Source of the DNA: Nageia nagi
Lineage: Eukaryota > Pinophyta
Reading direction: 5' to 3'
DNA: 64,000 nt
Assembly: GCA_050084985.1 (NCBI GenBank)
Contig: JBITNC010000001.1
Coordinates: 7,688,001 to 7,752,000, forward strand
The position numbers and the translations under genes are program-made. Position 1 is the stretch's first letter. Each line of letters begins with the position of its first letter. Below are positions 35,280 through 47,713 of this stretch, piece after piece. Under the pieces are notes generated by a model. It was given only the letters and a program-made list of their open reading frames with translations. It made no database searches and was not told the origin of the DNA.

Positions 35280-37331
35280 TGTTGAGTATGTGTGATAGAG
35301 AAGTATGATTGTAATTGTTGTCAACAAGGTATTGATCGGGTTCCGGAGGATTAACTAAGTTCCGGAAGTGAAGAGAGACTATTTGATCGGGTTCCGGAGG
35401 TTTAACTGTGTTCCGGAAGTAAAGAGTGATCGGGTTCTGGAAGTTTGACTAAGTTCCGGAAGAGAAGTGTGATTGGTCGGGTTCCGGAGGATTGACCGAG
35501 ATGACGTCAGCGATTTCGGGCTTTCACTTAGAACCGGGATCCGGAAGTGATGAGGTCAGCAAGGAATGATCAAAGAGCCGGAGCCAGAGAGGAAAACATT
35601 CCGGAAGCAATAGATGACATCACCAGGAGAACGATGCTCACACTTGTGAATACAACCGGCGTCCGGAACAAATGAGGTCAGCAAAGAGTGATAAAAGAGT
35701 CCGAAAATAAAAGTCCAGAAATGATGACATCATGAGAAAAGAGTTATACTCTGTTTCCGGAGTCCGAAAGTGATGACATCATGATGCAGAGTTCAAAAGT
35801 CCGAAGGTCAAGGTCCGGAGACAAAAGTCTGGAGATAAAGGTCCGAAGACAAAAGTCCGGAGGTCAAGGTCTGGAGACAAAAGTCCGGAGGTCAAGGTCC
35901 GGAGATACACGTTCGAAGGTAAAGATCCGGAGATAAACGTCCGGAGATAAAAATCCGGAGATACACGTCTGAAGATAAAAGTCCGGAAATGATGACGTCA
36001 TGCGAGAAGCGTCTTACTCTATTTTCCGGAGTCCGGAGAACGATGACATCACGATGTTTACAGAAAACATCCGGTAAGCTAGGAAAGAGCCCGGAATAAT
36101 CAGAAATACCATTATGAAGGAGAAAAGAGTCCGGAATCGTAAGAAATACCATAATGAAGAATAAAAGAGTCCGGAATTAGCTGAAATCCGTGGAGAAAGA
36201 AGTATACCTGTCTAAACAACTCTGTTTGAGAAATAGAAGCGTTCGTCAGTTACAAACAAGGATTCTGTTGATAACGTATAATGGTAGGAACAGTTTCCTG
36301 GAGTGTTATTGATGCGTAACGGTTAAGTACAGGAATAATGTGAAAAATGGATGTAAGAAAAGGAGCAGAGAGTTGCAGTGTGAACAGTGTGGACATGGCA
36401 GCAAGTAATGAGTGCACAGCTCGAGGAGAGAAGTAGCTGAGATTACACAGCTGGAGGACAATGCAAGTTATGATTGCACAGCTCGAGGAGAGTAGAAGTT
36501 ATGAGTGCACAGCTCGAGGAGAGAGGAAGTAATGAGTGCACAGCTCGAGGAGAGAGGAAGTAATGAGTGCACAGCTCGAGGAAAGTGGTAGTTGTGAGTT
36601 TACAGCTAAAGGAGTAAGTGAAGCAAGTAATGAGATATGACTATATAAGAATTGGTTTTTCAGTGTAAAAAAATACAAGGGAGTGAAGTGTGTGTGAAGT
36701 GTGCAGAGTGTGTGAAGAGAAGTGCGAAAAGCAAAGTATGAAAACGCAGGTAATCGCTTGAATGTGGTGAGCAAAGAAGTGAGTGGAAGCAAGTGCTGTG
36801 TGTAAAGTGAAATATCCGAAGTGTATGAAGTGAGCATTAGAGCTAGACCATTGAGGGTCTTCTAGAACAGAATCTTTTCTCTATTTAAATGTTCTATCAA
36901 GTTGGTGCTTGATAGCTGGAGTTGGTGCTCCAAGCAGTCGGTGCTGCTAATTCTAAAGTGGTAGTTGGTGCTACCCTTCACAGTTGGTGCTGTGGATTTG
37001 AGAGCTGGAGTGGATTTGAGAGCTGGAGTTGGTGCTCCAAGCAGTAGGTGCTGCTATTCTCAAAGTGGTAGTTGGTGCTACCCTTCACAGTTGGTGCTGT
37101 GAATCTGTAAGCTTTCTTTAATGGCTGGATTTGGATTGGTGTCCAAGCAGTCATTTTCGGGGATGTAGCCAAACTGGTGAACCTCGTTACATCTGGCGTT
37201 GTGTGATGTACTGGTGTGCTTGCTCATTTTCTCTAGCTTTTAATCTGTCATTATTAAAGAAGATTGGATAGTGATAATTTTTATATACACTGATTCACCC
37301 CCCCCCTCTCAGTGTCACTCGAAGAACAACA
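35280..37331 (+). repeat. 3' LTR of young Sirevirus copia element
   Basis: 2052 bp, TGTTGAGTATG..GAACAACA, followed by the CTTAT duplication. It keeps the terminal TG lost in the 5' copy. Differences from the 5' LTR noticed: G/A near 35704, C/T near 36097, one fewer G near 36192, and G for A near 36546, besides the second base. Confidence 0.97.
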
Positions 37332-37336
37332 CTTAT
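37332..37336. repeat. Target-site duplication of intact copia element (right)
   Basis: CTTAT, identical to 27871-27875. Confidence 0.95.
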
Positions 37337-39216
37337 ACCTATACATACATGAGTGGGCCTATGCCAATTGGTATCTTAGCTCATAAATATCCCCTAACAA
37401 AGTATCAATGCTAGGAACCTATGTAGCAGGAGCCTCCTCGACTCCACGTGCAACCTCTGGGGTAGCTCCCTCCTCACCTACACCCGTAGCCTCCTCATCA
37501 GGAGCTAACTCCTTAGGAGCATCTACCATAACCTCCTCACCAATAGCCTCCTCTCTCATATCCTCTACTCTTGTAGGCTCCTTTCCTACCTCTCCCCCTC
37601 CTGCTATTGCACCCAACTCCTCAACAACATCGATGCATCGATGAACATGTCGACCCTCCAATCTACCCTCTAGGCCATCATCTCCCTCCTCCCACTAGGC
37701 CCTGAATGCTTGAAATAACCTTACATCATCCTCCTTGGTATCATCCTCCAATGATCCCTCCTCTTGAGTAGCATCTGACTCTGCATAAACCAACAGCTGT
37801 ACACCCTCTACTAAAATAGTGCCCTCATGTTGATATGGCACTGATGGGGCAGGTACATCCTGAACTAAACTGAACTGATGGTGCACCCACTTAAAATGAA
37901 AGTACTCCAAAAAATTAGCTCGATGGCCACTCAAAACACATGGCTACCAAATACCAGTAAGCTCAGCTGCGAGCTCTCTCCAGATAGGATACAAGCGGTA
38001 AGGTCTGAATCTCACTTGATTTGGAATTAAGTGACTAAGCATGTGGTGATAATAGCTCACATCTCGATGAACTCCATCTAATGGGTGAATATAAAAATCA
38101 TCATGCCATCAGACTATGCTAGCCTCGTAATCCAAATGACTACCAAACCCTAGCATCGGCAACCCTGGAGGATGAGCCATAGCTATATGCTCATAGGCCC
38201 ACGCCTGTAAGGTAACAGTAACTGATAAAGAGGCCCTATGCCCCTATGAATAAAGAAGAGTTCTATGTAAATCTGAGCTAACAATGTGGGTGCCCAAGCA
38301 TATACTATACCATGCTACATCATATCCACAATAATGGGCAATAATGACCATGAAAACCTCCCACTGCTAGTATCAGGGAGAGCATAACATTGTATTAAAC
38401 CCATCAAGTAGGAAAAATGGATCATCCTCTACTGATCCTCTAGCCAATAATGGTAATATTGGATACCATCTGAAATAATCTTTGAAACAATAGTATCAAC
38501 CCAATTGGCCCCATATAAATAAGAAATAGCAGGTAAAGCTCCTGTTCTATCCACCACAGGCAAAATCCTCTATCCATGAATGGGGAGTCTATACAATCTA
38601 TGTATATCCTCCACTATGATAGTCATCTCCCCTATCGAAAGATGAAAAGTATAGGTCACTGCATCCCATCTATCTAACAATGCAGCCAATAAAGGATACT
38701 CCCAATGAATGTGACCCATGTGTGGACCCACTCCAAAACCAATGGACGTGAAAAAGGTATGATCGGCTGGACCTAGAAGACCTCTACCCTCCTATAGAAT
38801 CGAGGGATATCTACCTCGAGGTTCAAAGATGTCTCAAACCTGTATAATGTTAAAAAGGTTCAGCTCAAAAAAAAATGGTGTTTCATACTAAAATACCAGT
38901 GTTTTAAATAAGTAAGACTCAATCATCGATGTTCACATTCCAAATGCCGACGACTCTATCATCGTTCGGCCTAGGTCGATGATCGAGGCCGAATTATGAA
39001 AAATTTTGCAAAAAATATATATGAAAGCATGATTTACAAAATTCATCTGATAAAAATAATCAAAATGATTTTTAAATGTCATACCCAATTTCAATTTTGA
39101 AATTAAATGATTAAATTACAAGTTATAAACAAAAAATAGAAAAGAAAGTGATTTCAAAACCCTACCTCTTCCTGGATAGGTCGAGAACATCCAGTAGAGC
39201 GTCTACGTGGAGGCAT
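37332..39216 (-). pseudogene. Plant mobile domain (PMD) gene, 5' part
   Basis: Antisense to its host element. Exon 1 is probably 39216-39166 (MPPRRRSTGCSRPIQEE, then a GTAGGG donor). The next exon starts at about 38839 after a TTATACAG acceptor. From about 38730 it reads GPHMGHIHWEYPLLAALLDR, WDAVTYTFHLSIGEMTIIVE, DIHRLYRLP, then further on ALPAISYLYGANW, WAYEHIAMAHPPG and FRPYRLYPIWRELA. This is the order of the plant mobile domain (PF10536), as in MAIN/MAIL proteins and transposon-borne relatives. An acidic Glu/Val/Ala-rich tail (37661-37419) and a coiled-coil start follow, then the copia insertion. There are several in-frame stops, mostly TAG, and at least one frameshift near 38215. It is broken, and it lies between pol and the 3' LTR of the Ogre-like element. 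Confidence 0.82.
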
Positions 39217-39930
39217 AGTGATTGTAGCGAATATCAACGGTTGGAAATCAACAAGATTACAAGGGAAACTCATTTTTTCTGATAATGAAAGTGATAGCTA
39301 AAAAGAAATGAATGAGAAAAAGTTAAAATTTTTTCTTTTTGAAACACCTGGTGACTTGAATACAGATGCCAGTGACTGTAACTAAACATCGGTGACTTGA
39401 AGACGAACACCGGTGACTACCACTAAACACTGACGATTGGAAGTAAAATGCTACGTTTGGGAATAGCTATGAGGATATTAAAAAATTTCTCAAAATAACC
39501 TTGAATTGGTCAAGAAAATCAAAAAAGATAAGATGTGATGTATCATTGTTACAGGAGATCATCTTGAAACCCCGTTGTCGGGATAAAGGACAACACCACC
39601 AAACTCATATACTAAAGAGGACTTATACGGTACATGTGCACTTAGACATGCAAAATGACATAACAGAAATATCATGCATCTGTCACACAAGCTCAACAGA
39701 TTGTCATACCAAAAATAATCACTTCTGAAGTATATTTAAATTTTTTTTCAAAACTACATCAAATGTAAAATGAAAACACATTTTATCATAATTTTGATTC
39801 ACCTAAGAAATTGAGTCAAAACTTATATAATAAAAAAGCAACAATAAATAATCAGGTGACAAAGCTTCTCATTCTATATTTTTAAAATTATCAACCACAT
39901 TTTCGGTTGATAATTCAAAAAGGGGCAAAA
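39217..39930 (+). other. 3' non-coding end of Ogre-like element with PPT
   Basis: No gene is supported; the 75-codon plus-strand open stretch at 39501 shows no motif. CACCGGTGACT-like motifs cluster at about 39350-39440. The stretch TTCAAAAAGGGGCAAAA at 39914-39930 next to the LTR is a polypurine tract of the form usual in Tat elements. The 5' part is presumably the promoter region of the antisense PMD gene. Confidence 0.7.
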
Positions 39931-40778
39931 TGTAGACACCTAAAAATGTCCCTTTTTAATTAGTAAACATTGAAATAATCATAACTCTTTGCAACAATAT
40001 AATATAGGTTTAAAAAACCTTATTATTGGATAGCCCCCATCGAGTACATGCAAAATGGGTGGTCACATGAGTCTTTTTAGGTAAAATTGGCTATTAGGTG
40101 GTCATTTTAATATTGTTACAAAATTGAAAGCCAATCGCCAGTGACCTAAGATAGTCACTAGCATTTTAAGGAGATCATCGACGTTCGTATGGCAATCGCC
40201 AACGACTCTGTAACAGCCGAATAAGAAACCAAAATAGTGAGAGAAAGTTGAAATGTTTCAACTTTCAAAGATGATGTGGATAGAGGGGGTCAGTTACGAC
40301 CTACGGTGGCTTTTCACTTCCTCTTACCAGCCTTGGAACATCTCACCTAAAATCTATAAATACAAGCTAATACAAAGCAAATTAGAGAGAATCTTGACCC
40401 ATTTTTGAAGTAGGGTAATGCTACCAAAATCTTGTGAGCTCATACCTTTTATTGTTTTATGCTAGTTTCAATTCAATACATGTCATACATAGATGCTTTG
40501 ATGTTATTGTCTTTTGCATGTGTGTAGGATTTATAGGTTGTTCATATCAAGGAGAGAAGCAAGCAAAGCAAAATAATGGAGATCTAATACTCTTATTTTG
40601 GCAAATGGCATTTGTAAAAGTCCCTTCCAAGGGCAAATTGTAGTTTGAATTGAAAATCAATATCAATTTATAATTACAGCATTTCAATCTATTTTACATA
40701 ATTTGAGGTTCAGTGAAGATTTAAGAATAATTTGTATTTCATGTTATTCTACATTCCACCTTTATTTTCACTGCAACA
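39931..40778 (+). repeat. 3' LTR of Tat/Ogre-like element
   Basis: 848 bp, TGTAGACACC..CACTGCAACA, partner of 9294-10142 and followed by ATTTC (duplication of ATTTT at 9289). It contains the same CACCGGTGACT-like cluster (about 40130-40210). Confidence 0.92.
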
Positions 40779-42229
40779 ATTTCCATTTCAAATATCCCTA
40801 AACTTTTCATAGTTTATGGAGATGTAAACCCATAGAGGGAATTCCAAGAAATTTCAAGAATAAATTTAGTATGTTGGTATGATTTCTCTTTGATATCTAT
40901 TATGATATATTCAAAATCCTCTTTTAGTGGTTCCGCAAGGGCATCTACATCTAAGACATATAGTTTTTGAGTGGTATAATTATGGCTTGGTGCAAATTTT
41001 TCATTGTAGTTATAACAAAGCCCTTTTCTCTTATGCTCCTCTATATAAATAGAAGTCAATATTTTAACCAAAAGGGAGTGTGGTGTCTTGTGACCTCTTT
41101 GAAAATTTTATGGTTTCCAAGTAGCTTGCTTGGTGTTTTTGCATTGTGCACTAAACTTATCCTTTACCAATTTGGTAAGCCCTATTATTGCTATCATATT
41201 ACTAAGATTGAATATTTGGAATTTCACTTGAATTTATTTCTTTATCCTATTAAAGAAATAACTACAAAATAATGCCTCATCTAATCCTTCAAAATGATTA
41301 GCAAGCTTTTCAAATTCAATTTGGTATTCTCTTGTTGTATTCATTTAGCATAATTTAGTGAGAGCACCAGTGAAATCTTCAAAATCACTAGGACCAAACT
41401 TGGCAAGGAGGTTATGAGTGAAATCACCCCAAAATGGGTGCCATTTTTCTTTTTAAACCATTGATACCATTAGATGGCTTCAAGATCTAGATGAAAAGAG
41501 GTGAGGTTGACCTTTTGAGCATTATGTTTTTGATTTAAGCAAAAATATTGCTCAACCCAATACAACCAGCTAGTGGGGTTTTCACCATCAAATCTTGAAA
41601 ATTCCAATTTGGTTGTACATGGAATAATAAAGGTTTGTTTTGGCACTTTAGAGTTATAGAATCCTTCCTAATATATGGTTAAGATTAACTTGATCCACTT
41701 GCATTTCATGATGTGTTATGAACTATGGCTTGCTCCATAAATTGAATCTTTCAATCCATAGTACCATAAGAGGAAGTTATAGCTTCTATTAACTTTTTGA
41801 GTTCATTAAGAGTAGTGGGGAAGTGAGAAGCACCTATCAGATCTACTATCTAGTCTATTCATTATGCTAATTTTTCCATATCCAAGGATCTTCAATCATC
41901 ATCCATCTTACTATTTTAGAAACTAATATTTTTAGAAATTATTATTTTTGGGAACTAAAAAAGTGGATAGGTGATATATATCAAAATGATTTGCTCAAAA
42001 AAATATTTTGCATAGTGCAAATGAGGATCATAAATTATGGTGGAAGGATCCATCCAAAATTCTAAAAAATATTTGGCAAAGTTTTGGCTATAAAATGGGC
42101 AAAATCTGGGGTTCCAACTTGGTACAACCTTGATGTTTTGGAAGAATTTTGGTAGCTTTCCAACTAGAAACACATAATCTCAATCCCCAAACAAGATATA
42201 TGTGACAAAATCAAAGATTTTATACCATA
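40779..42229 (-). pseudogene. Antisense chromovirus gag and leader
   Basis: On the minus strand, a gag core is readable at about 41610-41300: FDGENPTSWLYWVEQYF, KVNLTSFHLDLEA, WYQWFKKKNGTHFG, then LAKFGPSDFEDF in another frame. Further on (41071-40814) is an 85-codon open stretch with KGLCYNYNEKFAPSH, which corresponds to the CxxC-DEKF-GH zinc knuckle of this gypsy group with the second Cys changed to Tyr. The right part (41950-42229) is leader next to the LTR. This is the 5' half of the element whose pol lies at 5511-9288; the two halves are separated by the Ogre-like insertion. Confidence 0.75.
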
Positions 42230-42624
42230 TGTTCAAAACTTGCAAGTTTCTAAATGGGATTCTTGCCAAATAATAGTGAAAATTATAGCAAAAATGTATT
42301 CCAATCTCACAACACAAACAACATGAATCTAAATAAAACAAGATAGTAAAAGAATAAATTTTACTAAATAGCCAAAATGAATCATGATCCACTTTGATGG
42401 GGATAACTCCTTACAAATCAAAATAATATATTTTTCCCAAGATGACAACTATTCTTTTCCCACACATATTTATAGTCCACCTACCCTAACCCTAACTGGT
42501 TGTTCAATACAAAATGGTGATTCACCTTACAAATATTTTGGTCCTATTACAATTAATAAAATTTGATATTATAATTAATGAACTACTATAATATAAGTAA
42601 ATGTTAGGATATAGGATCCTAACA
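42230..42624 (-). repeat. 5' LTR of antisense chromovirus
   Basis: 395 bp, paired with 5104-5496. The left end has decayed (TGTTC for TGTTAGGA); the right end is TCCTAACA. It is more diverged from its partner than the Ogre LTRs are from each other, agreeing with the nesting order. Confidence 0.82.
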
Positions 42625-42646
42625 TAGGAGATCCAAGAAGTGATCA

Positions 42647-44646
42647 ATGTCTAGTGGAGAAGTTTTCTATTCAAATAGAGCACCACTTTTTTATTGAACA
42701 AACTAATCCTTATGGAGAATCCGGATACAAACTTATCTTAGTGCCTTAAGTTATGATATTTGGGAAGCTATTGTAAATGGACACACAACACCATCCACAC
42801 CTCCAATATATCTAACCAATAAGAACTTATGTGATACTAATTCCAAGGCCAAAAATGCTATTATGTGTGGTCTAGTTGATAGTGAGTTGGTAAAAATTAT
42901 GGAATGCAAATATGCTAAATAAATGTTGGAAAAAATAAAGAGTATTCATGAAGGTGATGATAAGATAAAGGAAGCTAGGTTGCAAACTTTTAGAGCTAAA
43001 TTTGAAGGGCTAAAGATGAATGATGAAGAAGAAATTATAGCCTACATGCTCAGAGTGAATGAGGTTGTCAATTCCATTAGAGATATGGGTGAAAATATCA
43101 AAGATAAGGTCATTATCAAAAATATCCTAATATCCCTAAGATCTATATTTGCTGCCAAATTCTTAGCTATTAAAGAAGCAATGGATCTCAATTCCTTCAC
43201 CTTAGTTGAAATGCATGGCTCTCTAACTACCTATGAGATGAGGATTGGCAAGGCCAAGACTAGTGATAGTGAAGATTTCTTCAAGGCTACCAAAAGTCCC
43301 AAGTCAAAGATATATTTAAATTAAGATGAACCATCTAACATGGAGGAATAAAAATTTGTCCAAAAGCTAAAAAGAGGATAAGATAAATATAAAGGTAAGC
43401 TTCCTTTCAAGTGTTTTAGCTATGATGGAGTTAGTCATTTTGTTGTAAAATATCCATATAAAGAAAGCAATGACAATGTTAACAATGCTAGGAAGTATGG
43501 AAATAATCAATATAAAGGTAAGAGTAAGCACTTCAAGAGAGAAAAATACAATAAGAAGAGCTTCATCTCACAAAAAAAAGATAAGAATCTAGTGATAGTG
43601 ATAGTCTAAAGGATTATGATAATGAATTCTTATTCCTAGATCAGAAGGAAGAAGAGAAGGGTGTCAAAATTACTATAGACTCTAAATATGAGGGTGAAGA
43701 GGCCAAATTTGACATAGAAGGAGAAATTATAACTACCTTGGATGAAATATACCTTGAAAGGATCAAGAATAAAAAGCTTTGTAGGAAGCTAGAAGACTCT
43801 CCTATCAAAATTGAAGATGTAAACATTCAACTTGCTGAAGCTAAGGTGATTGAAGAATCATTACAATTATAGTTGAAAAATAGAATTGATGCATGTTTCA
43901 AACTTTAAGAAGAAATATTCAAGTTGAGAAATAAAATTAATAAACTCTACACTCAAGTTGATGGAAACTACAACTTTAGCAAAAGCTCAAAATAACTAAA
44001 TAAGATCTTGAATGCACAAAGATACTCAATGATCAAATTTTGTCTAGTGTTTGAGCTAGGAAACTCTTCAAATTTTCTAAATGAAGAACTTGTAACTAAT
44101 CATAATCCATCCCAAATAAATCATGATAAGGATATGCCTACCAGCCAACCCACTAATAAGAAAAGAGTTGATCATGAAGGATATACAAAATCTAGTTAGA
44201 AGAAGAGAAGCCCAAGAGGAGGTTATGGTTCTCAAAATCATACAAGAGGAATGTATATTCTCTATCCAAGCTTCAAAGGTGATTTCTTTGGATACTGCTA
44301 CAAGTGTAATCCTTTCTACCATAAAATTACTGATTATAGACTAGATATCAAGCCAACTAAATTGACACATCAAAATGATTTTTCTTCTTTAATGGAAAAC
44401 ATGGTGGAGTTCTACAAGTTTCACAATCTTGGCCACACAGCAAAGTTCTATAGAATTTAATTGAAAAACTATCACAAAATAGCCCAACACTATGTAAAGC
44501 AATCTAGAAGGCTCAAAATTCATATAGCTAAAGATGATGTCTCTCTAGAAAATAACAACACTAAATCCAAAACCAAGCTCAAGCAAGTTTGGAGATAAAA
44601 TAGCATCAATGTTAATCAATATCTCATTATTCAAACTACCATGAAA
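42647..44646 (+). pseudogene. Old Sirevirus-like copia gag
   Basis: Begins MSSGEVFYSNRAPLFY and follows the intact Gag at 29993 domain by domain. The best open part (42923-43324) holds [20 protein letters not shown] and MLRVNEVVNSIRDMGE. The first knuckle is broken (CFSYDGVSHFVVKYP, two Cys changed to Tyr), and the later knuckles are also damaged (YCYKCNPFYHKITDY and similar near 44290). Stops and frameshifts are frequent. Its leader and PBS lie at 5056-5103, on the other side of the antisense chromovirus. At its end, gag and pol are in the same frame, unlike the intact element. Confidence 0.88.
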
Positions 44647-44659
44647 GCTTAAAGAAATA

Positions 44660-47600
44660 CAAAGACATGGATTCTTGATAGTGTCTATTCAAAACACATG
44701 ATCGATAACAAAAAAGATCTTAAGGAATTCCAACAGTATCATGGTGGTCAAGTTTGGAAATAATGATGGAGCCAAGATAGTTAGAAAAAGCATAGTAATA
44801 TTAGGAGATAGCAAATTCAAGAATGAATATGTGCTCTTAGTTGTTGGCTTAAAACATAATCTACTAAGTGTTAGCCAAATATATGATAAAGGTAATGATG
44901 TCATTTTTAAAAAGCATGGCTATGAAATTAGAAGAATAAATAATAGAAAGTTAGTTGCTTATGGCATAAGAACATTTGATAATATTTACACTCTTATGGA
45001 GAATACTAAAGACTCTTGCTTGATCAACCAATATGAATACAAGTTGGATTTGGCACAAGATACTTGAACACATCAACTTTTATAATCTAGAAAAGATCAA
45101 TTCAAGATAGTTAGTAAGAGACATACCCTCCATTTAAAATCCCTCTGGATACATCTACTCCTTATTCCAAAAGGTAACCAAGCTAGATCTTCCTTCAAGG
45201 TAAAGAATCACTATAATAGTAAACTTCTTGAACTTGTGCATATTGATTTATGTAGGCCTACTATAATACAAAGTAAAAATGGTCATAAGTATTTTATTTT
45301 GTGCATTGATGACTATGCTAGAATGAATTAGATTCAATTTTTAAAGCATAAATCAAAGGCCTTTGACATGTTCAAAACATTCAAAATTATAGTTGAGAAC
45401 CAGATTGGTAGAAGAATCAAATATTTAAGATTAGATAGAGGAGGAGAGTTTATATTAGAAGAGTTTTTTAGTTTTGTGAGAAGCATGACATTAAAAGTAA
45501 ATTCTAAACTCTAAGAAATCCTCAAAAAAATGGCATAGTTGAGAAGAATAATATGACTTTGCAAGAAATGTCCAAAACTATGATGACTAATAGCAAAATT
45601 ATTAATTAAATCTAGAAGGAGGCAGTGCATGTAGCTATGTACATTCAAAATATGTCCATGCTTAGATAAAATGAAAATAATACACCCTATGAACTATAGT
45701 TTGGAAGGAAGGCCACTATCAAACATTTCAAGGTCTTTGGAAACAAGTGTTACATCAAGAGAACTAAAAATAATCTTGGCAAATTTGAATACAGAGAAGA
45801 TGAAGGTATATTTCTTAATACTCATCTAAAAGCAAGGTATATAGATGCTACAATAAAAAGGCTTAGAAAAATAGTTGAAAGTGCTAATGTAAAAGTAGAT
45901 AAAGGTGTAGATTTTACAACCAAAAATGAAGTATATTATCCCACTTATGAGAAAGTGATTGAAGAAAATAAACATGATGCAAAACAAGGAAAGCAACCAC
46001 AACTAGTCACTCTAGCAACTCCAGCCATCCAAAATATACCTATCTAATCTGTCAAAAAGAACCATACAAAAGATCAAATCATAGGGGATATTAGAACTAG
46101 TTTCTAAACTAGATGAAGAACTTCACCATCTAAAGAGGACATAAACTACTCCTTGGTATATTACATTGAGCCCAAATATGTGGTAGAGTCTTGCAATGAT
46201 GAGCATTAGGTAAAAACAAAGGAAAAGGAACTAGATAAGATTGAGCAGAGTGAAACATGGAATCTTGTACCTCAATCTACAAGAAAGAACATCATTGGAA
46301 AAAAATGGTTCTTCAATAATAAGTTGAATGAAGAAAGCAAATTTGTTAGTAATAAGGAAAGACTAGTATGTAAAGGCTATGCTCAAATTAAAGGTATTAA
46401 TTTTGATGAGACTTTTGCACTGATAGCTAGACTTAAAACCATTAGGATATTTTTAGCAATAGGTGCATAAAAAAAATTTTAAATCTTTCAAATGTATTTC
46501 AAGGTTGTATTTCTAAATGGTGTCTTAGAAGAAGAAGTCTACATAGAACAACCATATGGATTTCAATTGAAGAAGGATCCTAATGTTATATGTAAGTTGA
46601 ACAAAGCCTTATATGATCTAAAAAAAGTTCCTAGATATTCGTATGCTAGACTAGAAAAGTACATTTTTGAAAAAGGGTTCATATAAGGAATAGTAGGTAG
46701 TAATATATATGTGAAACATGAAACTAGACACTTGATTATCATTATTGTTTATGTTGATGATATCATTTTTGGTAGCAACAAGAATGATTTATGCAATGAT
46801 TTTGCAAGCAAGATGGAGTTTGAAATATCTATGATGGGTCAGCTCTCTTATTTCCTTGGCCTACAAATAAATCAATAATAAAGGGAAATTTTTGTCTCAT
46901 AAGTCAAGTATGTTAAAGATATGCTAAAGAAATTCAATATGAAGAATAGCAAGCCTATGAGCACTCCCATGAAAATTGGTTGCAAACTAAGAAAAATAGA
47001 TAGTTCTTCTAGTGTTGATCACACCATGTATAGATCCATGATTGGTGGTATGTTCTACTTGATTGCTACAAGACCATACATATTACAAGTTATTTTCATG
47101 GTTTCCAAATTTCAAGCTAATCCAAATGTTGTGAAGAGGATCTTCATATTTTTGAAAGGCACCATGGAGTTTGGCATGTGGTGGCCCAAAGGTATGGACT
47201 TCAAATTATTTTCTTACCCAAATATTGATTGATTTAGATGTGTATATGATAGAAAACTACTAGTGATGGAGCATTTTATCTTGGCCAAAATCTAGTCTCT
47301 TGACATAATAAGAAATAAGACTCAATATCTCTTTCAATAACTAAGGCAGATTATATTGTAGTTGCATCATGTTTCACACAAGTGTTATGGATGAAATAAC
47401 TTTTGAAATATTTAGGCATTATCTTTGTTGATCCTATTCCTCTATTTTGTGATAATAAATTAGCCATAAACTTGTCCAAAAATCCCATTGTGTATTCAAA
47501 TACCAAGCAAATTACCATTTGGTATCATTTCTTGAAGGATAAATTTGTTGAAAGAGAATTTATATTAGAGTTTGTGCCTACCTTAGAGAAATTGGTTCAC

Positions 47601-47692
47601 ATCTTCACCAATCCATTACTGAATTTCACTTTTAAGTACCTTTTAAGTACCTAAGGATCAATCTTAAAGTGGTCACTCCTCAAAAGAACTAA
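44660..47692 (+). pseudogene. Old Sirevirus-like copia pol
   Basis: The same order as the intact Pol: protease near 44668 (WILDSVYSKHM, DSG changed to DSV), the [18 protein letters not shown] block, integrase zinc region and core (45060-45800; the GGEF and ERKN-like motifs are degraded), RT (about 46270-46870, [35 protein letters not shown]), and RNase H (46950-47692, TAT-PYILQV, KQITIWYHFLK). Many TAA/TAG/TGA stops and frame changes. It ends at the stop 47690-47692. The C-terminal part is duplicated at 50874-51180. Confidence 0.88.
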
Positions 47693-47713
47693 GCAGTGTG
47701 TGCTAAGCACAGT

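Noticed and set aside
39501-39728. 75-codon plus-strand ORF between PMD and the 3' LTR
   Set aside because: No motif and no second copy to test, and it sits in the likely 5' flank of the antisense PMD gene.
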